A stretch of 64,000 bases of DNA from Acinetobacter sp. ANC 4805 (lineage in GTDB: Bacteria; Pseudomonadota; Gammaproteobacteria; Pseudomonadales; Moraxellaceae), in contig NZ_JAKZGD010000002.1 of NCBI RefSeq assembly GCF_022549495.1, positions 186,001-250,000 of the forward strand. The letters run 5' to 3'. Below the pieces are notes generated by a model. That model had not been told where the DNA came from. It made no database searches and worked only from the letters and a program-made list of their open reading frames with translations. The number at the start of each line of letters is the position of its first letter. The stretch's first letter is position 1. The position numbers and the translations under genes were made by a program. Below are positions 15,972-24,936 of this stretch, one piece after another.

Positions 15972-17450
15972 ATGATGAATGGACAATTAAATGACACCCT
16001 AATGGCTTGGGTCAGTTTTTTTAATGACCCTCTATGGGATTTTCTAGTTATTTTCCTATTGGTGGTCGGTGTTTTCTATACGATTGCGACTAAAGCTGTG
16101 CAGATCAGAATGTTCTTTCACAGTATTAAAGTCATGAAAGGCAGCCGCAAAGGTGATAAAGATACTCACGGATTAACTCCATTTCAGGCATTTGTAACGG
16201 GATTAGCCAGTCGAGTTGGAGTGGGGAATATTGCAGGTGTTGCGATTGCGATTGCGATTGGTGGACCCGGTGCAGTGTTTTGGATGTGGTTCACTGCGAT
16301 TTTGGGGATGAGTTCAGCTTTTATTGAATCTTCACTCGCTCAACTATTTAAGGTTAGAGATAGTAATAGTCAGCAGTTTCGGGGTGGACCTGCTTACTAT
16401 ATTACCCAAGGTTTACGCAGTAAAACCTTTGGGATGGTTTTTGCACTCGCACTGATCTTTACCTACGGTTTTGTCTTTAACTCAGTTCAAATCAATGCCA
16501 TTGCCAATGCTTCTTCACATGCATGGGGGTGGGACAAAGCAAATCTAGTTGCACACTTAGGTGGGATTGATTTAGAAATCTCATGGGTGGGGCTTGCACT
16601 GGTTGTGATGGTTGCCTTGGCAATTTTTGGTGGTATTCAACGTATCGCAAAATTTGCTGAAATGTTTGTACCTTTAAAAGCGGGTCTCTATTTAGCCATT
16701 GCCTTATATATTGCGATTAGTAATTACGAGTTATTGCCTGGTATTTTCAAATTGATCTTCACCGAAGCTTTCCAATTTAATGCAGCAGCAGGCGGCTTCT
16801 TTGGTGCAATGATTTCTATGGCGATGATGCAAGGCATCAAACGTGGTCTGTTCTCAAATGAAGCGGGTATGGGCTCTGCGCCGAATGCGGCAGCGGCATC
16901 TGATGTAAAACATCCAGTGAACCAAGGTTTGGTACAAATGTTAGGTGTGTTTGTAGATACCTTTATTGTATGTACCAGTACCGCGATTATTATCTTAGTT
17001 TCGGGTGTATATCACGATGCTGGATTTGTTGGGGTTGAACTGACTCAGCGTGCTTTAGAAAGTCAAGTCGGGAGTTGGGGTGGTGACTTCCTCGCGATTT
17101 TATTATTCTTATTCTGTTATTCGGCTGTTTTAGGTAACTATGCTTATGCAGAAGGAAACATGCAGTTTATTAATAATAATCCGAAAGTGATGTTTGTCTT
17201 CCGAATCTTAGTTCTAGTGATGGTTTATTTCGGTGCGATTGGCAGTGTTCCTTTAGTTTGGTCGATGGCAGATTTGTTTATGGGGATTATGGCAACCATT
17301 AACTTGGTGGCAATTTTACTATTAACCCCGATCGCACGAACCTTATTAAAAGACTACACCTCACAGTTGAAAAAAGGGATTAAAGAACCTGAATTTAAGC
17401 TTGATCATTATCCTGAATTGAAGAAAAAAGTAGATTCTGATATTTGGTAA
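15972..17450 (+). CDS. AGCS family sodium/alanine symporter
   Basis: 492 residues with about eleven hydrophobic segments, typical for the alanine or glycine:cation symporter family (AgcS, DagA, AlsT). Conserved marks: LASRVGVGNIAGVAIAIAIGGPG in an early helix, the substrate-proximal SSAFIESSLAQLFK, and GLFSNEAGMGSAPNAAA, a hallmark of the family. It should import alanine and/or glycine with sodium. It has its own strong terminator, and gltS also has one, so the two symporters are probably transcribed separately despite similar roles. Tandem ATG codons at 15972 and 15975 make the exact start uncertain by one residue. Confidence 0.9.
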   Translation: MMNGQLNDTLMAWVSFFNDPLWDFLVIFLLVVGVFYTIATKAVQIRMFFHSIKVMKGSRKGDKDTHGLTPFQAFVTGLASRVGVGNIAGVAIAIAIGGPGAVFWMWFTAILGMSSAFIESSLAQLFKVRDSNSQQFRGGPAYYITQGLRSKTFGMVFALALIFTYGFVFNSVQINAIANASSHAWGWDKANLVAHLGGIDLEISWVGLALVVMVALAIFGGIQRIAKFAEMFVPLKAGLYLAIALYIAISNYELLPGIFKLIFTEAFQFNAAAGGFFGAMISMAMMQGIKRGLFSNEAGMGSAPNAAAASDVKHPVNQGLVQMLGVFVDTFIVCTSTAIIILVSGVYHDAGFVGVELTQRALESQVGSWGGDFLAILLFLFCYSAVLGNYAYAEGNMQFINNNPKVMFVFRILVLVMVYFGAIGSVPLVWSMADLFMGIMATINLVAILLLTPIARTLLKDYTSQLKKGIKEPEFKLDHYPELKKKVDSDIW

Positions 17451-17486
17451 GTGATTTAAATCATAGTTGTTGATCTATCTCAATTT

Positions 17487-17512
17487 AAGCCCCTTTTAAG
17501 GGGCTTTTTTTT
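17487..17512 (+). terminator. Rho-independent terminator of the alanine symporter gene
   Basis: Arms AAGCCCCTT and AAGGGGCTT around TT, followed by a T tract to 17512. Confidence 0.93.
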
Positions 17513-17599
17513 ATGGAGATATTATGAATAAATGCTAAAAAAGTGATACAGCATTTCGTGTTTCATGGCGTTAAAATTAAAGTATGACATAAGATAGAT

Positions 17600-18598
17600 A
17601 TGGCAAAACGGCATATGAAACAGCTTAAATTATTGACGCTTGGACTTTCAATGGTGATTTTTGCAGGTTGTCAAACCACCTCACATTTAAGTCCCGTCGT
17701 TGAAGATGCTCAAGTACAAGCCGTTGTTCAGCCTTTTGCTGAGATTAAACAACAGCAAAAAAGACCTGTTGTCGCTCTCGTTTTAGGCAGTGGCGGTGCG
17801 CGTGGATATGCACATATTGGCGTACTCGAAGTCTTAGAACAACAAGGCATTCGCCCAGATTTTATTGTGGGTACAAGCGCGGGCAGCATCGTGGGGGCGA
17901 TTTATGCCAGCGGTAAATCTGCGGCTGAGATGAGAGAGATTGCGCTTAAACTTAAAGCTAATGATGTTCGAGAGCTTAATGTCAGTTTAAAAGGCTTCTT
18001 GGATGGAAAAAAAGTTGAGGACTATGTGAATGAACAAGTACACAACATGCCTTTACAGAAAATGAAAATTCCAATGTATGTGGTCGCGACAGAACTAAAA
18101 GATGGGACTAAAACTGTATTTAATCATGGCAATACAGGGCAGGCAGTACGTGCATCTGCTTCGATCCCAAGTATGTTTGTACCCACTAAAATTCGTAATA
18201 TTGAATATGTTGATGGTGGGTTGGTCAGCCCAGTACCCGTGGAAGTCGCACGTGATTTAGGGGCGGATATTGTGATCGCTGTGGATATTTTGGCGCAACC
18301 GATTCATACAGAAACCACCAATGTTTGGGGCTTATTTAACCAAAATATTAATATTATGCAAGGACGTTTAGCTGAAGAGGAATTGAAAGATGCGGATATT
18401 GTGATTCAGCCCGATCTACGTGAAAAAGCCCATATCTTTGATGTCAAAGGGCGTGAAATGACCATGCAGGCGGGTGTTAATGCAGCAAAAGAAAAATTGG
18501 CAAATATCCAATGGGCGATTCAAAGTAAAACTAAACAGACTGATTCAAATCAACAAGATTTAGTTTTAAAAATGAATAGCTCAACGTCATCACCATAG
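17600..18598 (+). CDS. patatin-like phospholipase lipoprotein (RssA-like)
   Basis: 332 residues. A lipoprotein signal ends in IFAGC (Cys24), and the patatin domain covers about 56-250. The catalytic dyad is visible: Ser93 in the nucleophile elbow GTSAG and Asp205 in VDGG. The oxyanion loop is GSGGARG (63-69), followed by YAHIGVLEVLEQQGI. The protein should be a membrane-anchored lipid acyl hydrolase facing the periplasm. The C-terminal 80 residues are charged and have no recognised domain. The likely substrate is phospholipid, by family. An alternative start at the ATG of residue 6 (17615) would still leave a complete signal. The gene stands between two terminator-bounded units. Confidence 0.87.
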   Translation: MAKRHMKQLKLLTLGLSMVIFAGCQTTSHLSPVVEDAQVQAVVQPFAEIKQQQKRPVVALVLGSGGARGYAHIGVLEVLEQQGIRPDFIVGTSAGSIVGAIYASGKSAAEMREIALKLKANDVRELNVSLKGFLDGKKVEDYVNEQVHNMPLQKMKIPMYVVATELKDGTKTVFNHGNTGQAVRASASIPSMFVPTKIRNIEYVDGGLVSPVPVEVARDLGADIVIAVDILAQPIHTETTNVWGLFNQNINIMQGRLAEEELKDADIVIQPDLREKAHIFDVKGREMTMQAGVNAAKEKLANIQWAIQSKTKQTDSNQQDLVLKMNSSTSSP

Positions 18599-18821
18599 AA
18601 AAAATGCTTTAGTGATGATAGATGGATTGAATGTTTAAATTCGTCTATCACGCAGACTTTGCTCAAACAAATTGTAAATGCGATACAAAAAGCTATCAAA
18701 AAAATGAGAAAACGGGTAAATAACAACAATTCATTAAACTTTCTTATCAGACAAATTTAAGTTTAAGCTCATAGGATAATGCTTTTGTACAATCGCAACT
18801 CAACAAGGATTGTTAAATACG

Positions 18822-20021
18822 ATGTTTAAATCTTTTTTCCCTAATCCACGCTTATTTTTCATTTCGGTGATTGTGTGGTTAGCTCTGAACATGCTGCTTT
18901 GGTATACAGGTGGTCATGGATGGGGTGAATATATTGGCTTTCCTAAAGGCTATGCTGATGCTGAACTTTCTGTGGGGGTCAGTCGTTTTTGGGCATCCTC
19001 ATCACTTTGGTTCTATTTGTGGTTTATAGTTGCTACAGGATTATTTGCTGGTTTCTGGCGGATTTTTTCTGATAATAAATGGCAAAACTGGTCAATCTTG
19101 GGATCGGCATTTATATTATTTAATATTTGGTTTGCAGTACAAGTGAGTGTTGCGATCAATGCTTGGTATGTTCCTTTCTGGGATCTGATCCAAAATATGT
19201 TAAGCAATAAAGGTGGAAATATCGTTGATTTATATAGAGAATCAATGGTGTTTCTATATATTGCTATGATATATGTCACACTTGCTGTAATTAATTCTTT
19301 TTTCACCAGTCATTATGTATTTCGTTGGCGTATTGCCATGAATGAATATTACACTCAACACTGGCAGCAGTTACGTTTGGTGGAAGGTGCGGCACAGCGT
19401 GTGCAGGAAGATACCATGCGTTTTGCCACGATTGTGGAGGATTTAGGGGTAGAGTTTGTAAAATCTGTGATGACGCTGATTGCATTTCTACCCTTATTAT
19501 TTCAGCTTTCAAAGCATGTGCCTGTGATTCCATTGGTTGGTGAACTAGAGTATTCCCTAGTGTGGGCTGCTATTGCATGGGCAATCTTCGGTACAGTTTT
19601 ATTGATGGTGGTGGGTGTTAAATTACCAGGTCTACAGTTTAATAATCAAAAGGTCGAAGCAGCATATCGTAAAGAACTAGTGTATGGTGAGGATCATGCT
19701 GATCGTGCCCAGCCTGCAACTTTAAAAGAGCTTTTTGAACGTGTACGCAAGAACTATTTTCGATTGTATTTTCACTATACCTATTTTAATTTAACTGCCT
19801 CATGGTATGGTCAGCTCGATGTGCTTTATAGTTTAGTTGTACTATTCCCCGCAATTGCAGGTGGATTATTAACACTCGGTTTAATTAATCAGATTCGTGG
19901 TGTCTTTATACAAGTTGGAACATCTTTCCAGTATCTCGTCAGTTCATGGAAAACCATTATTGAACTATTATCGATTCGAAAACGTTTAAAAGCATTTGAA
20001 TCTATTCTTGATAAAGATTAA
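18822..20021 (+). CDS. SbmA/BacA-like peptide transporter
   Basis: 399 residues beginning [15 protein letters not shown], the usual SbmA start, with about seven hydrophobic segments. Conserved segments include FWDLIQNML, the [34 protein letters not shown] region, and [19 protein letters not shown]. SbmA/BacA proteins are proton-driven inner-membrane importers of proline-rich antimicrobial peptides, microcins and similar compounds, and BacA affects lipid A in some bacteria. No ATPase domain is present, so it belongs to the SbmA rather than the BclA/YddA type. The in-frame TTG at 18810 is rejected because only one base separates it from AAGGA; ATG 18822 gives 12-base spacing. Confidence 0.88.
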   Translation: MFKSFFPNPRLFFISVIVWLALNMLLWYTGGHGWGEYIGFPKGYADAELSVGVSRFWASSSLWFYLWFIVATGLFAGFWRIFSDNKWQNWSILGSAFILFNIWFAVQVSVAINAWYVPFWDLIQNMLSNKGGNIVDLYRESMVFLYIAMIYVTLAVINSFFTSHYVFRWRIAMNEYYTQHWQQLRLVEGAAQRVQEDTMRFATIVEDLGVEFVKSVMTLIAFLPLLFQLSKHVPVIPLVGELEYSLVWAAIAWAIFGTVLLMVVGVKLPGLQFNNQKVEAAYRKELVYGEDHADRAQPATLKELFERVRKNYFRLYFHYTYFNLTASWYGQLDVLYSLVVLFPAIAGGLLTLGLINQIRGVFIQVGTSFQYLVSSWKTIIELLSIRKRLKAFESILDKD

Positions 20022-20041
20022 GTGATCTATTAATAAGAAAG

Positions 20042-20063
20042 CCTGCTCATAGCAGGTTTTTTT
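20042..20063 (+). terminator. Rho-independent terminator
   Basis: CCTGCT and AGCAGG arms with a 3-base loop and seven T residues, 21 bases past the SbmA-like stop and just before the stop of the convergent gene at 20079. Confidence 0.85.
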
Positions 20064-20078
20064 ATGCTCATCTTTTTA

Positions 20079-20828
20079 TTAGTGGGTCGCATTGTAAAAA
20101 TTTAGAATTGTTCCAACCATGTGTTGTTGTGATTTGTCTAAAGTGACTTTGATTTCTCTAAAGTTAAACGTGTCTTCATCCTGATATTTAGCAATGCCAT
20201 GCGTTTTGTTATTTAAACTTGGAATTTGATAACTAAAGAATGCAACTTGTTTGGATGGATATACCACATTCAGCAATTTTTGAGGGTCTTTATAACCGCC
20301 GTATTCATATTCCATACTTTGTTTTAACAGGGTCGGAAAATAAAGAGTTGCATAGGGCATACCACAACCAACACAAAAAGATGAGTCATATAGTTGAATT
20401 GCTTGTTTCTGATCTGGACTCATCAGCAGAGCTGATCCTGTACCATTTGCGCCCGCACTTGCTTGAATATCGTTCCAGTCTTTGGGTACTAAGACGATAC
20501 CAATTTCAGGAATAGCCAATAATTTAAGATGCTTCGCTTGTATGGCATCCAGTTTAAAGTCGAAATGGCAGCTTTTCGCTGAACATTGTTTAAAATCTTT
20601 TAATAAGCCATCATCGGCAGGGTTCAGCACTGTTACGCCGTAAAAGGGAACACGAACATCATGGGCAAAGGATGCTTCGCCTAAGCTATAAATTTGATTT
20701 TCAGTTTTACGCTCTTGCACGGTGTTGGAAAATTTAGGCAAAGTAGGTTTGAAATGGGTCACTTCTGCATGAGTGATTGATGTGAAAACAGAGAATAACG
20801 TCACGATCAGTAAGTTTGATTTTTTCAT
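20079..20828 (-). CDS. exported protein of unknown function (possibly DUF4850)
   Basis: 249 residues with a clear signal peptide (MKKSNLLIVTLFSVFTSITHA, cleavage near A21). The mature protein has four Cys residues in two close pairs: QCSAKSCHF and SFCVGCGMPY. The latter, CxxC followed by GMP, might bind metal or form a disulfide. It contains GIVLVPKDWNDIQASAGANGTGSALLMSP, which resembles DUF4850 proteins as I recall them. No enzymatic motif is recognised. It is divergent from the DUF1176 gene and may belong to the neighbouring group of exported proteins. Confidence 0.6.
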   Translation of the reverse strand: MKKSNLLIVTLFSVFTSITHAEVTHFKPTLPKFSNTVQERKTENQIYSLGEASFAHDVRVPFYGVTVLNPADDGLLKDFKQCSAKSCHFDFKLDAIQAKHLKLLAIPEIGIVLVPKDWNDIQASAGANGTGSALLMSPDQKQAIQLYDSSFCVGCGMPYATLYFPTLLKQSMEYEYGGYKDPQKLLNVVYPSKQVAFFSYQIPSLNNKTHGIAKYQDEDTFNFREIKVTLDKSQQHMVGTILNFYNATH

Positions 20829-20956
20829 TTTAAAATGTAGCCGTTTTACGATTGATCAAAAAGGAGCATACGCTTTTATACAAGTCCATATGACTCGTGG
20901 ACATAAAAAACATTTAAACTGTTGCTGACTTGAAAATAAATAGATTGTTGAAAGAA

Positions 20957-22030
20957 ATGAAACCGATGAAAAATATAGTTCCAATTTGCTTTTTGTCTGT
21001 GATGAGTGCAACCAGTTTTGCACAAGAAATCAAAGGCATTTCATTTTCACACCAAGATTGGGAAATTTACTGTAGCAATACGGGGACATGCCGCGCTGCG
21101 GGTTATCAAAATGAAGAAGGGCAAAATGAACCTGTATCTTTATTATTGACCCGTCAAGCAGGTGCAAAACAGGTGGTGAGCGCAGAGTTCGCACTTGCAA
21201 ATTTTGAGCAAGAATCACTGCCAGCAGCTAAACTCCAAAATATTCATTTTTATGTCAATGGAAAAGATTTGGGGCAAGTCTCTGTTGATGGCACTGAGTT
21301 CCCAATCATAGGGAAACTTTCTACAAATCAGGTGAATGGCTTATTGCAACAAGCGAAACAAAAGACAGAAATTGTCTTTAAAAAAGCTCATCTTGAATGG
21401 CGAATTTCTGATGCAGGAATGACTGCTGTTCTGTTGAAGATGGATGATTTTCAAAAACGTATTGGTACAGTGGGTGCATTGATTAAAAAAGGGCAAATGG
21501 ATGAATCCAAAGTCTTGGCTGCTCAACCTAAACTTGTTGTGAAACAGGTTAAAACAGCCAATAAGCCTTATCTGACCTTACAACCCAAAACGAAACAGTA
21601 TCAATCCGTATATCAACTTTTGATGGCAGCACAGCCAACACCAAAAGAAGAGGGTTTCTGTGAAGGCATCTATAATGGTGATGGAGCAGATCCTCAGCCA
21701 ATCGAGCTTTATAAACTGAGTAACAACAAAGTTTTAGCGATGGCTTTGTGTTGGCGAGCTGCATATAACGAAGGTTATGGTACATGGGTACTCGATCAAT
21801 CATTAACAGGAAAAGCGACTTTCGTGACCGAGCATGCCTCTGACTTTGGTTCAGGGTTGATGAGCAGTGCGCAGAAAGGGCGAGGTATTGGTGATTGTTG
21901 GTCGAGTGATGAATGGGTGTGGGATGGTCAGAAATTTGTACACACCAAAGATATGTGGACAGGCATGTGTAAAGGGCTTGCTGCGGGTGGGGTTTGGGAA
22001 CTGGATCGGATTGAAGCGATTATCAAATGA
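20957..22030 (+). CDS. DUF1176 family exported protein
   Basis: About 357 residues with a signal peptide ending ATSFA-QE. The mature protein matches DUF1176: HQDWEIYCSNTGTCRAAGYQ near its start, LLLTRQAGAKQ, RISDAGMTAVLLKMDDFQ..IGTVGALIKKG, and a C-terminal lobe with LCWRAAYNEGYGTWVLD and GIGDCWSSDEWVWDG. Paired cysteines suggest disulfides. The family is periplasmic and of unknown function. The open frame extends upstream to TTG 20930; ATG 20957 is chosen and ATG 20966 also gives a good signal peptide. The gene at 22066 follows after 35 bases and is likely in the same operon. Confidence 0.78.
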   Translation: MKPMKNIVPICFLSVMSATSFAQEIKGISFSHQDWEIYCSNTGTCRAAGYQNEEGQNEPVSLLLTRQAGAKQVVSAEFALANFEQESLPAAKLQNIHFYVNGKDLGQVSVDGTEFPIIGKLSTNQVNGLLQQAKQKTEIVFKKAHLEWRISDAGMTAVLLKMDDFQKRIGTVGALIKKGQMDESKVLAAQPKLVVKQVKTANKPYLTLQPKTKQYQSVYQLLMAAQPTPKEEGFCEGIYNGDGADPQPIELYKLSNNKVLAMALCWRAAYNEGYGTWVLDQSLTGKATFVTEHASDFGSGLMSSAQKGRGIGDCWSSDEWVWDGQKFVHTKDMWTGMCKGLAAGGVWELDRIEAIIK

Positions 22031-22065
22031 TGCTTTGAATATAAAAAATAGCCAAAGGAAATACG

Positions 22066-22836
22066 ATGTTGAATAATAAAATCAATTTGAACAGAATCAT
22101 TCTAGTTGCTGCATTCAGCTGCTTCAGCACATTCATTTTTGCTGCACCCTTACAGATACTTGAATTTAAAAAAGGGCAACTCAGCCAAACGGAACAGACA
22201 CAGCTATGTGAACAGGTGAACGACTTATGTCAGCAGCGTGCACAATGGCGTAGTTTAAAAACCACTGACCAAAGTTTATGGTTATTGTCAGATGGAAATA
22301 TTGCTCAGTTTGGCATCTCGACCACTGGATTTAAATTGTTGCAACAGTGGCATATTCAATTATCTCCTGCAGATGAAATGGCAAGATCGGGGCAATATGT
22401 TTTTCCTAAGCTATTTCCTATGGATCAAAATCGTTATGCCATTGCCGTGATTGATACCGTTTCGGAAATGTATTCTGGTGGTGGTGCAGGAATTGAACGT
22501 GCTAGTTTTTACGAGTTAAAAGATTCAGGCAAGGCACATCGCTTTATTGAGAATTATCCGTTTAGTTTTAATCGTATGATTCGAGCGTGTTTCTCAGAAC
22601 AAGATTATGAAAGTTCTAAAGGCAAGTGCCATGATGAAGATAGCCTGAGTCTGGATATTCGTCTAATTAAGCCGATGCTTTGGCAATTCCGTTATCGTTA
22701 TAGTTTGGATGTATCGCCTGCATCGGATTCGGGGGAGAAATCATTTAAGGGCAGCCGTAACCTGAATATTGATTTAAATAAAGCACCGAAGCAGCCGAAT
22801 ATTCCTGCAAATTGGGATTATCAAGGACAGGGTTAA
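22066..22836 (+). CDS. exported protein of unknown function
   Basis: 256 residues. A signal peptide with a long n-region (MLNNKINLNRIILVAAFSC) probably ends near FIFAAP. The mature part is soluble and rich in beta-type and aromatic segments, including SDGNIAQFGISTTGFKLLQQW, a Gly-rich stretch MYSGGGAGIERASFYEL, and Cys pairs (CEQVNDLCQQ and RACFSEQ..GKCHDED). I do not recognise the family. AAGGA lies 6 bases before the ATG. It is 35 bases downstream of the DUF1176 gene on the same strand, so co-expression and a shared envelope role are likely. Confidence 0.65.
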   Translation: MLNNKINLNRIILVAAFSCFSTFIFAAPLQILEFKKGQLSQTEQTQLCEQVNDLCQQRAQWRSLKTTDQSLWLLSDGNIAQFGISTTGFKLLQQWHIQLSPADEMARSGQYVFPKLFPMDQNRYAIAVIDTVSEMYSGGGAGIERASFYELKDSGKAHRFIENYPFSFNRMIRACFSEQDYESSKGKCHDEDSLSLDIRLIKPMLWQFRYRYSLDVSPASDSGEKSFKGSRNLNIDLNKAPKQPNIPANWDYQGQG

Positions 22837-22958
22837 GTTCGAGTTTTACATTTTGCCAAAGTTTTAAGGGCTCTGACTTACTCAATTTACAGCGTCATAA
22901 CAGATGATTTGCATAGCACATGGTACAAAGAGACAGATTGCTTTTTGGAACTGTGCTT

Positions 22959-23480
22959 ATGTCTCGTGCTTATACTTCTGCTCGCCGTAAATTTTCTCAT
23001 TTGAGTCGTTCTGTGATCATGGCTGCGGCTGTGTTGGGCACAACCCAAGTAGCAATGGCAGGTTCAGCGGTGGATCAACTGAGTGATTGTTTAGTGAAAG
23101 CGACTACCGCAGCGGATAAAACCACGGTTTTGCAATGGACTTTTAGCGCTTTGGCTGCACATCCTGATTTGAAAGGTTTTAGTAGTGTCACGCCTGAGCA
23201 GAAAACTCAATTGGATCAGAAGTTGGCACAGGTTTTACAGCGTGTGATTGTGGAGCAGTGTTCGACACAGACTAAAGCCGTGATTCAGGCTGAAGGTGTT
23301 AAGGCAGTTGGAGAGGCTTTTCAGCAGTTAGGTCAGAGTGCAGGGCAGGATATTGTTAAAGACCCAGCGGTCAGACAGCAGTTGCAAGGTACCTTGCGTT
23401 ATATTGATTTAAATAAATTAGTCATGACTTTTTTAACGCCTGATATTTGGAATAAATTGGGTGTGTTAAGAGGACAGTGA
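22959..23480 (+). CDS. exported helical protein of unknown function
   Basis: 173 residues from ATG 22959, which has GGA 9 bases upstream. The twin-Arg-containing n-region (ARRKF) is followed by a hydrophobic core and a signal cleavage near VAMA-GSA. The mature protein is almost wholly helical, Gln- and Ala-rich, with two Cys residues (LSDCLVKAT and VEQCSTQT) that could form one disulfide. The N-terminal half resembles small secreted Acinetobacter proteins of unknown role (LQWTFSALAAHPDLKGFSSVTPEQ). An in-frame start 39 bases upstream is less likely since it would bury the signal. No function can be assigned. Confidence 0.65.
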   Translation: MSRAYTSARRKFSHLSRSVIMAAAVLGTTQVAMAGSAVDQLSDCLVKATTAADKTTVLQWTFSALAAHPDLKGFSSVTPEQKTQLDQKLAQVLQRVIVEQCSTQTKAVIQAEGVKAVGEAFQQLGQSAGQDIVKDPAVRQQLQGTLRYIDLNKLVMTFLTPDIWNKLGVLRGQ

Positions 23481-23624
23481 TTTCTCCTTATTCTACTCCT
23501 TTGTAAACTGTGCATCGAAAGTTATTATTGGAGGGGAGTTATTATTTAGATTTAAATAGTAAAGCGCTTAGGGAGTTTGGTTTAAAAAAGTTTTCTAATT
23601 TTCTTCATGTAAAAAAGTAATAGA

Positions 23625-23663
23625 ATAACTTCGTTCTAATCAGTTTCATTAGAGCGAAGTTAT
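23625..23663. terminator. bidirectional hairpin
   Basis: 16-base arms ATAACTTCGTTCTAAT and ATTAGAGCGAAGTTAT match at 15 positions, with a 7-base loop. It lies between two converging genes, 9 bases from the stop of the leftward lipoprotein gene. Confidence 0.65.
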
Positions 23664-23671
23664 ATGGATGA

Positions 23672-24460
23672 TTATTGAATGCTTATAACTTCTGAGCGAC
23701 GAAGCTCAACAACTCCCCATGTATCATTAACCAAAATCTTTTCTGGAAGTTTTGATACAGCAACAGGAAGTGTTTGAGCAACAGTTCCTGTGTTATCAAT
23801 CTTATTATTAGTAATAGTTTTTTTCTCAAACTTACCTAATTTCCCCTGAATATGTTCATTAAATACTTCATAAGCACTATGTAAGCATGGTGCTAAACTA
23901 TTTATTGCTTTATTTGTATCATTGATATTAGATGAATCGAAAATCCCTTCTACAGGAATGGAATACCGAGCTGCCCAAGATTTAGTACCATTATTTTCAA
24001 GTTCAACTGTAATATTACAATTAACTAAATATGTTTTATCTGATTTAAAATATAAATTAGCTGCAGGGATAATTTTATATGCTGTAGAGGGTTTATTTTT
24101 CTCAATTTGAAGTATTGAAACCTCTTGGTTGAGAATTTTAGCTAGATTAAGTGATGTCATATTTTTAAGGGGAGTAGCTCTTTCTCTATTTACAGAATTG
24201 ACGTGAGCTACATTAGCTGCAACACCTATTGGTCCAAGAAGTAAACCCACCGCTAAGCTTCCTGAAGCTCCCATTACGCTAAAATAGGTGCCTTCAATAT
24301 TAGTTCCAGCCCCTTTTTGTATATTATTTGGTAGCTCATTAGAAATAAAAGAACTATTGGTTGATAAGGCTGTTGTTGGAAGTTGCTTTAAGGGTGGAGA
24401 AATACTGCAACCAGAAAGTAATAAACTAAAAATAGCTGTAGTTAAAAAAAAATTATTCAA
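23672..24460 (-). CDS. lipoprotein of unknown function with TTG start
   Basis: 262 residues. The lipoprotein signal is FLTTAIFSLLLSGCS with lipobox LSGC (Cys18). A hydrophobic Gly/Ala stretch at about 66-86 (SGSLAVGLLLGPIGVAANVA) could insert in a membrane. The remainder is polar and AT-rich in codon use, with a Cys in LVNCNITVEL and one in SLAPCLHSAYEVF. No family is recognised. The start codon is TTG at 24460: AGGGGA lies 5 bases before it, and no ATG or GTG precedes the lipobox in frame, so the TTG is needed to keep the signal. Higher AT than neighbouring genes, and adjacency to the scar at 24.5-25.3 kb, suggest this stretch is variable. Confidence 0.7.
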   Translation of the reverse strand: MNNFFLTTAIFSLLLSGCSISPPLKQLPTTALSTNSSFISNELPNNIQKGAGTNIEGTYFSVMGASGSLAVGLLLGPIGVAANVAHVNSVNRERATPLKNMTSLNLAKILNQEVSILQIEKNKPSTAYKIIPAANLYFKSDKTYLVNCNITVELENNGTKSWAARYSIPVEGIFDSSNINDTNKAINSLAPCLHSAYEVFNEHIQGKLGKFEKKTITNNKIDNTGTVAQTLPVAVSKLPEKILVNDTWGVVELRRSEVISIQ

Positions 24461-24573
24461 AATGTTCCCCTGTTATAAAATAATTTTGAATGAGTCTGAT
24501 GTTGTAGTATATAATTAAATTTCTTACTAATTAATAATTTAATGATATTTTTATATGATTTTATCAAAGAAAA

Positions 24574-24708
24574 GCCGCTTTAAAGCGGGTTATTTACAAA
24601 TTAGATAAGATCAAACAATCAACCTTTTTATTAACTCATTTGCTTGGACAAGGTTGGCTTAGGTTTTAGATGCTGATCAACAAAACCATTAAAAGCTTTT
24701 TCCATTTC
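24574..24708 (-). pseudogene. decayed second copy of the gatB 3' end with its terminator
   Basis: Aligns to the tail of intact gatB and its downstream terminator (25295-25430). The minus strand still encodes EKAFNGFVDQ (compare [10 protein letters not shown] in GatB) followed by a diverged tail and TAA at 24631-24633. Downstream, CCGCTTTAAAGCGGG matches the gatB terminator CCGCTCTAAAACGGG, and the ATTAGAT run after it also matches. An in-frame stop lies just upstream of the matching part, so only the end of the gene is present. Confidence 0.75.
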
Positions 24709-24716
24709 AAAACAAC

Positions 24717-24881
24717 TTAGCTTTTAAGCGCACTTTTTAAAATACCATTTTCTTCAAATAGCTTTTCACGATATTCAGCTTCGAGTTGTTCTGTTTGCAT
24801 ATCCAATGGATCGAAATGTTGATCTCTAACATCAAGCATTTCGATAAATGTGCGAGAAAAAATACCCAAACGATTTACACC
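24717..24881 (-). pseudogene. gene fragment of unknown origin
   Basis: The minus frame encodes about 53 residues, RLGIFSRTFIEMLDVRDQHF then DPLDMQTEQLEAEYREKLFE and a short tail to TAA at 24717. It is charged and helical like a real protein C-terminus. Upstream, the frame runs into a heptanucleotide repeat that codes only for LVFGIWY units, so no proper start exists. I do not recognise the family. It lies just upstream of the decayed gatB tail. Confidence 0.45.
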
Positions 24882-24882
24882 A

Positions 24883-24917
24883 CCAAATACCAAATACCAA
24901 ATACCAAATACCAAATA
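24883..24917. repeat. heptanucleotide microsatellite CCAAATA x5
   Basis: Five exact head-to-tail copies of CCAAATA, 35 bases. The unit length is not a multiple of three, so copy-number change would shift any frame crossing it. It lies at the junction of two gene fragments. Confidence 0.9.
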
Positions 24918-24936
24918 GAATGTATCTTTCGACTCT

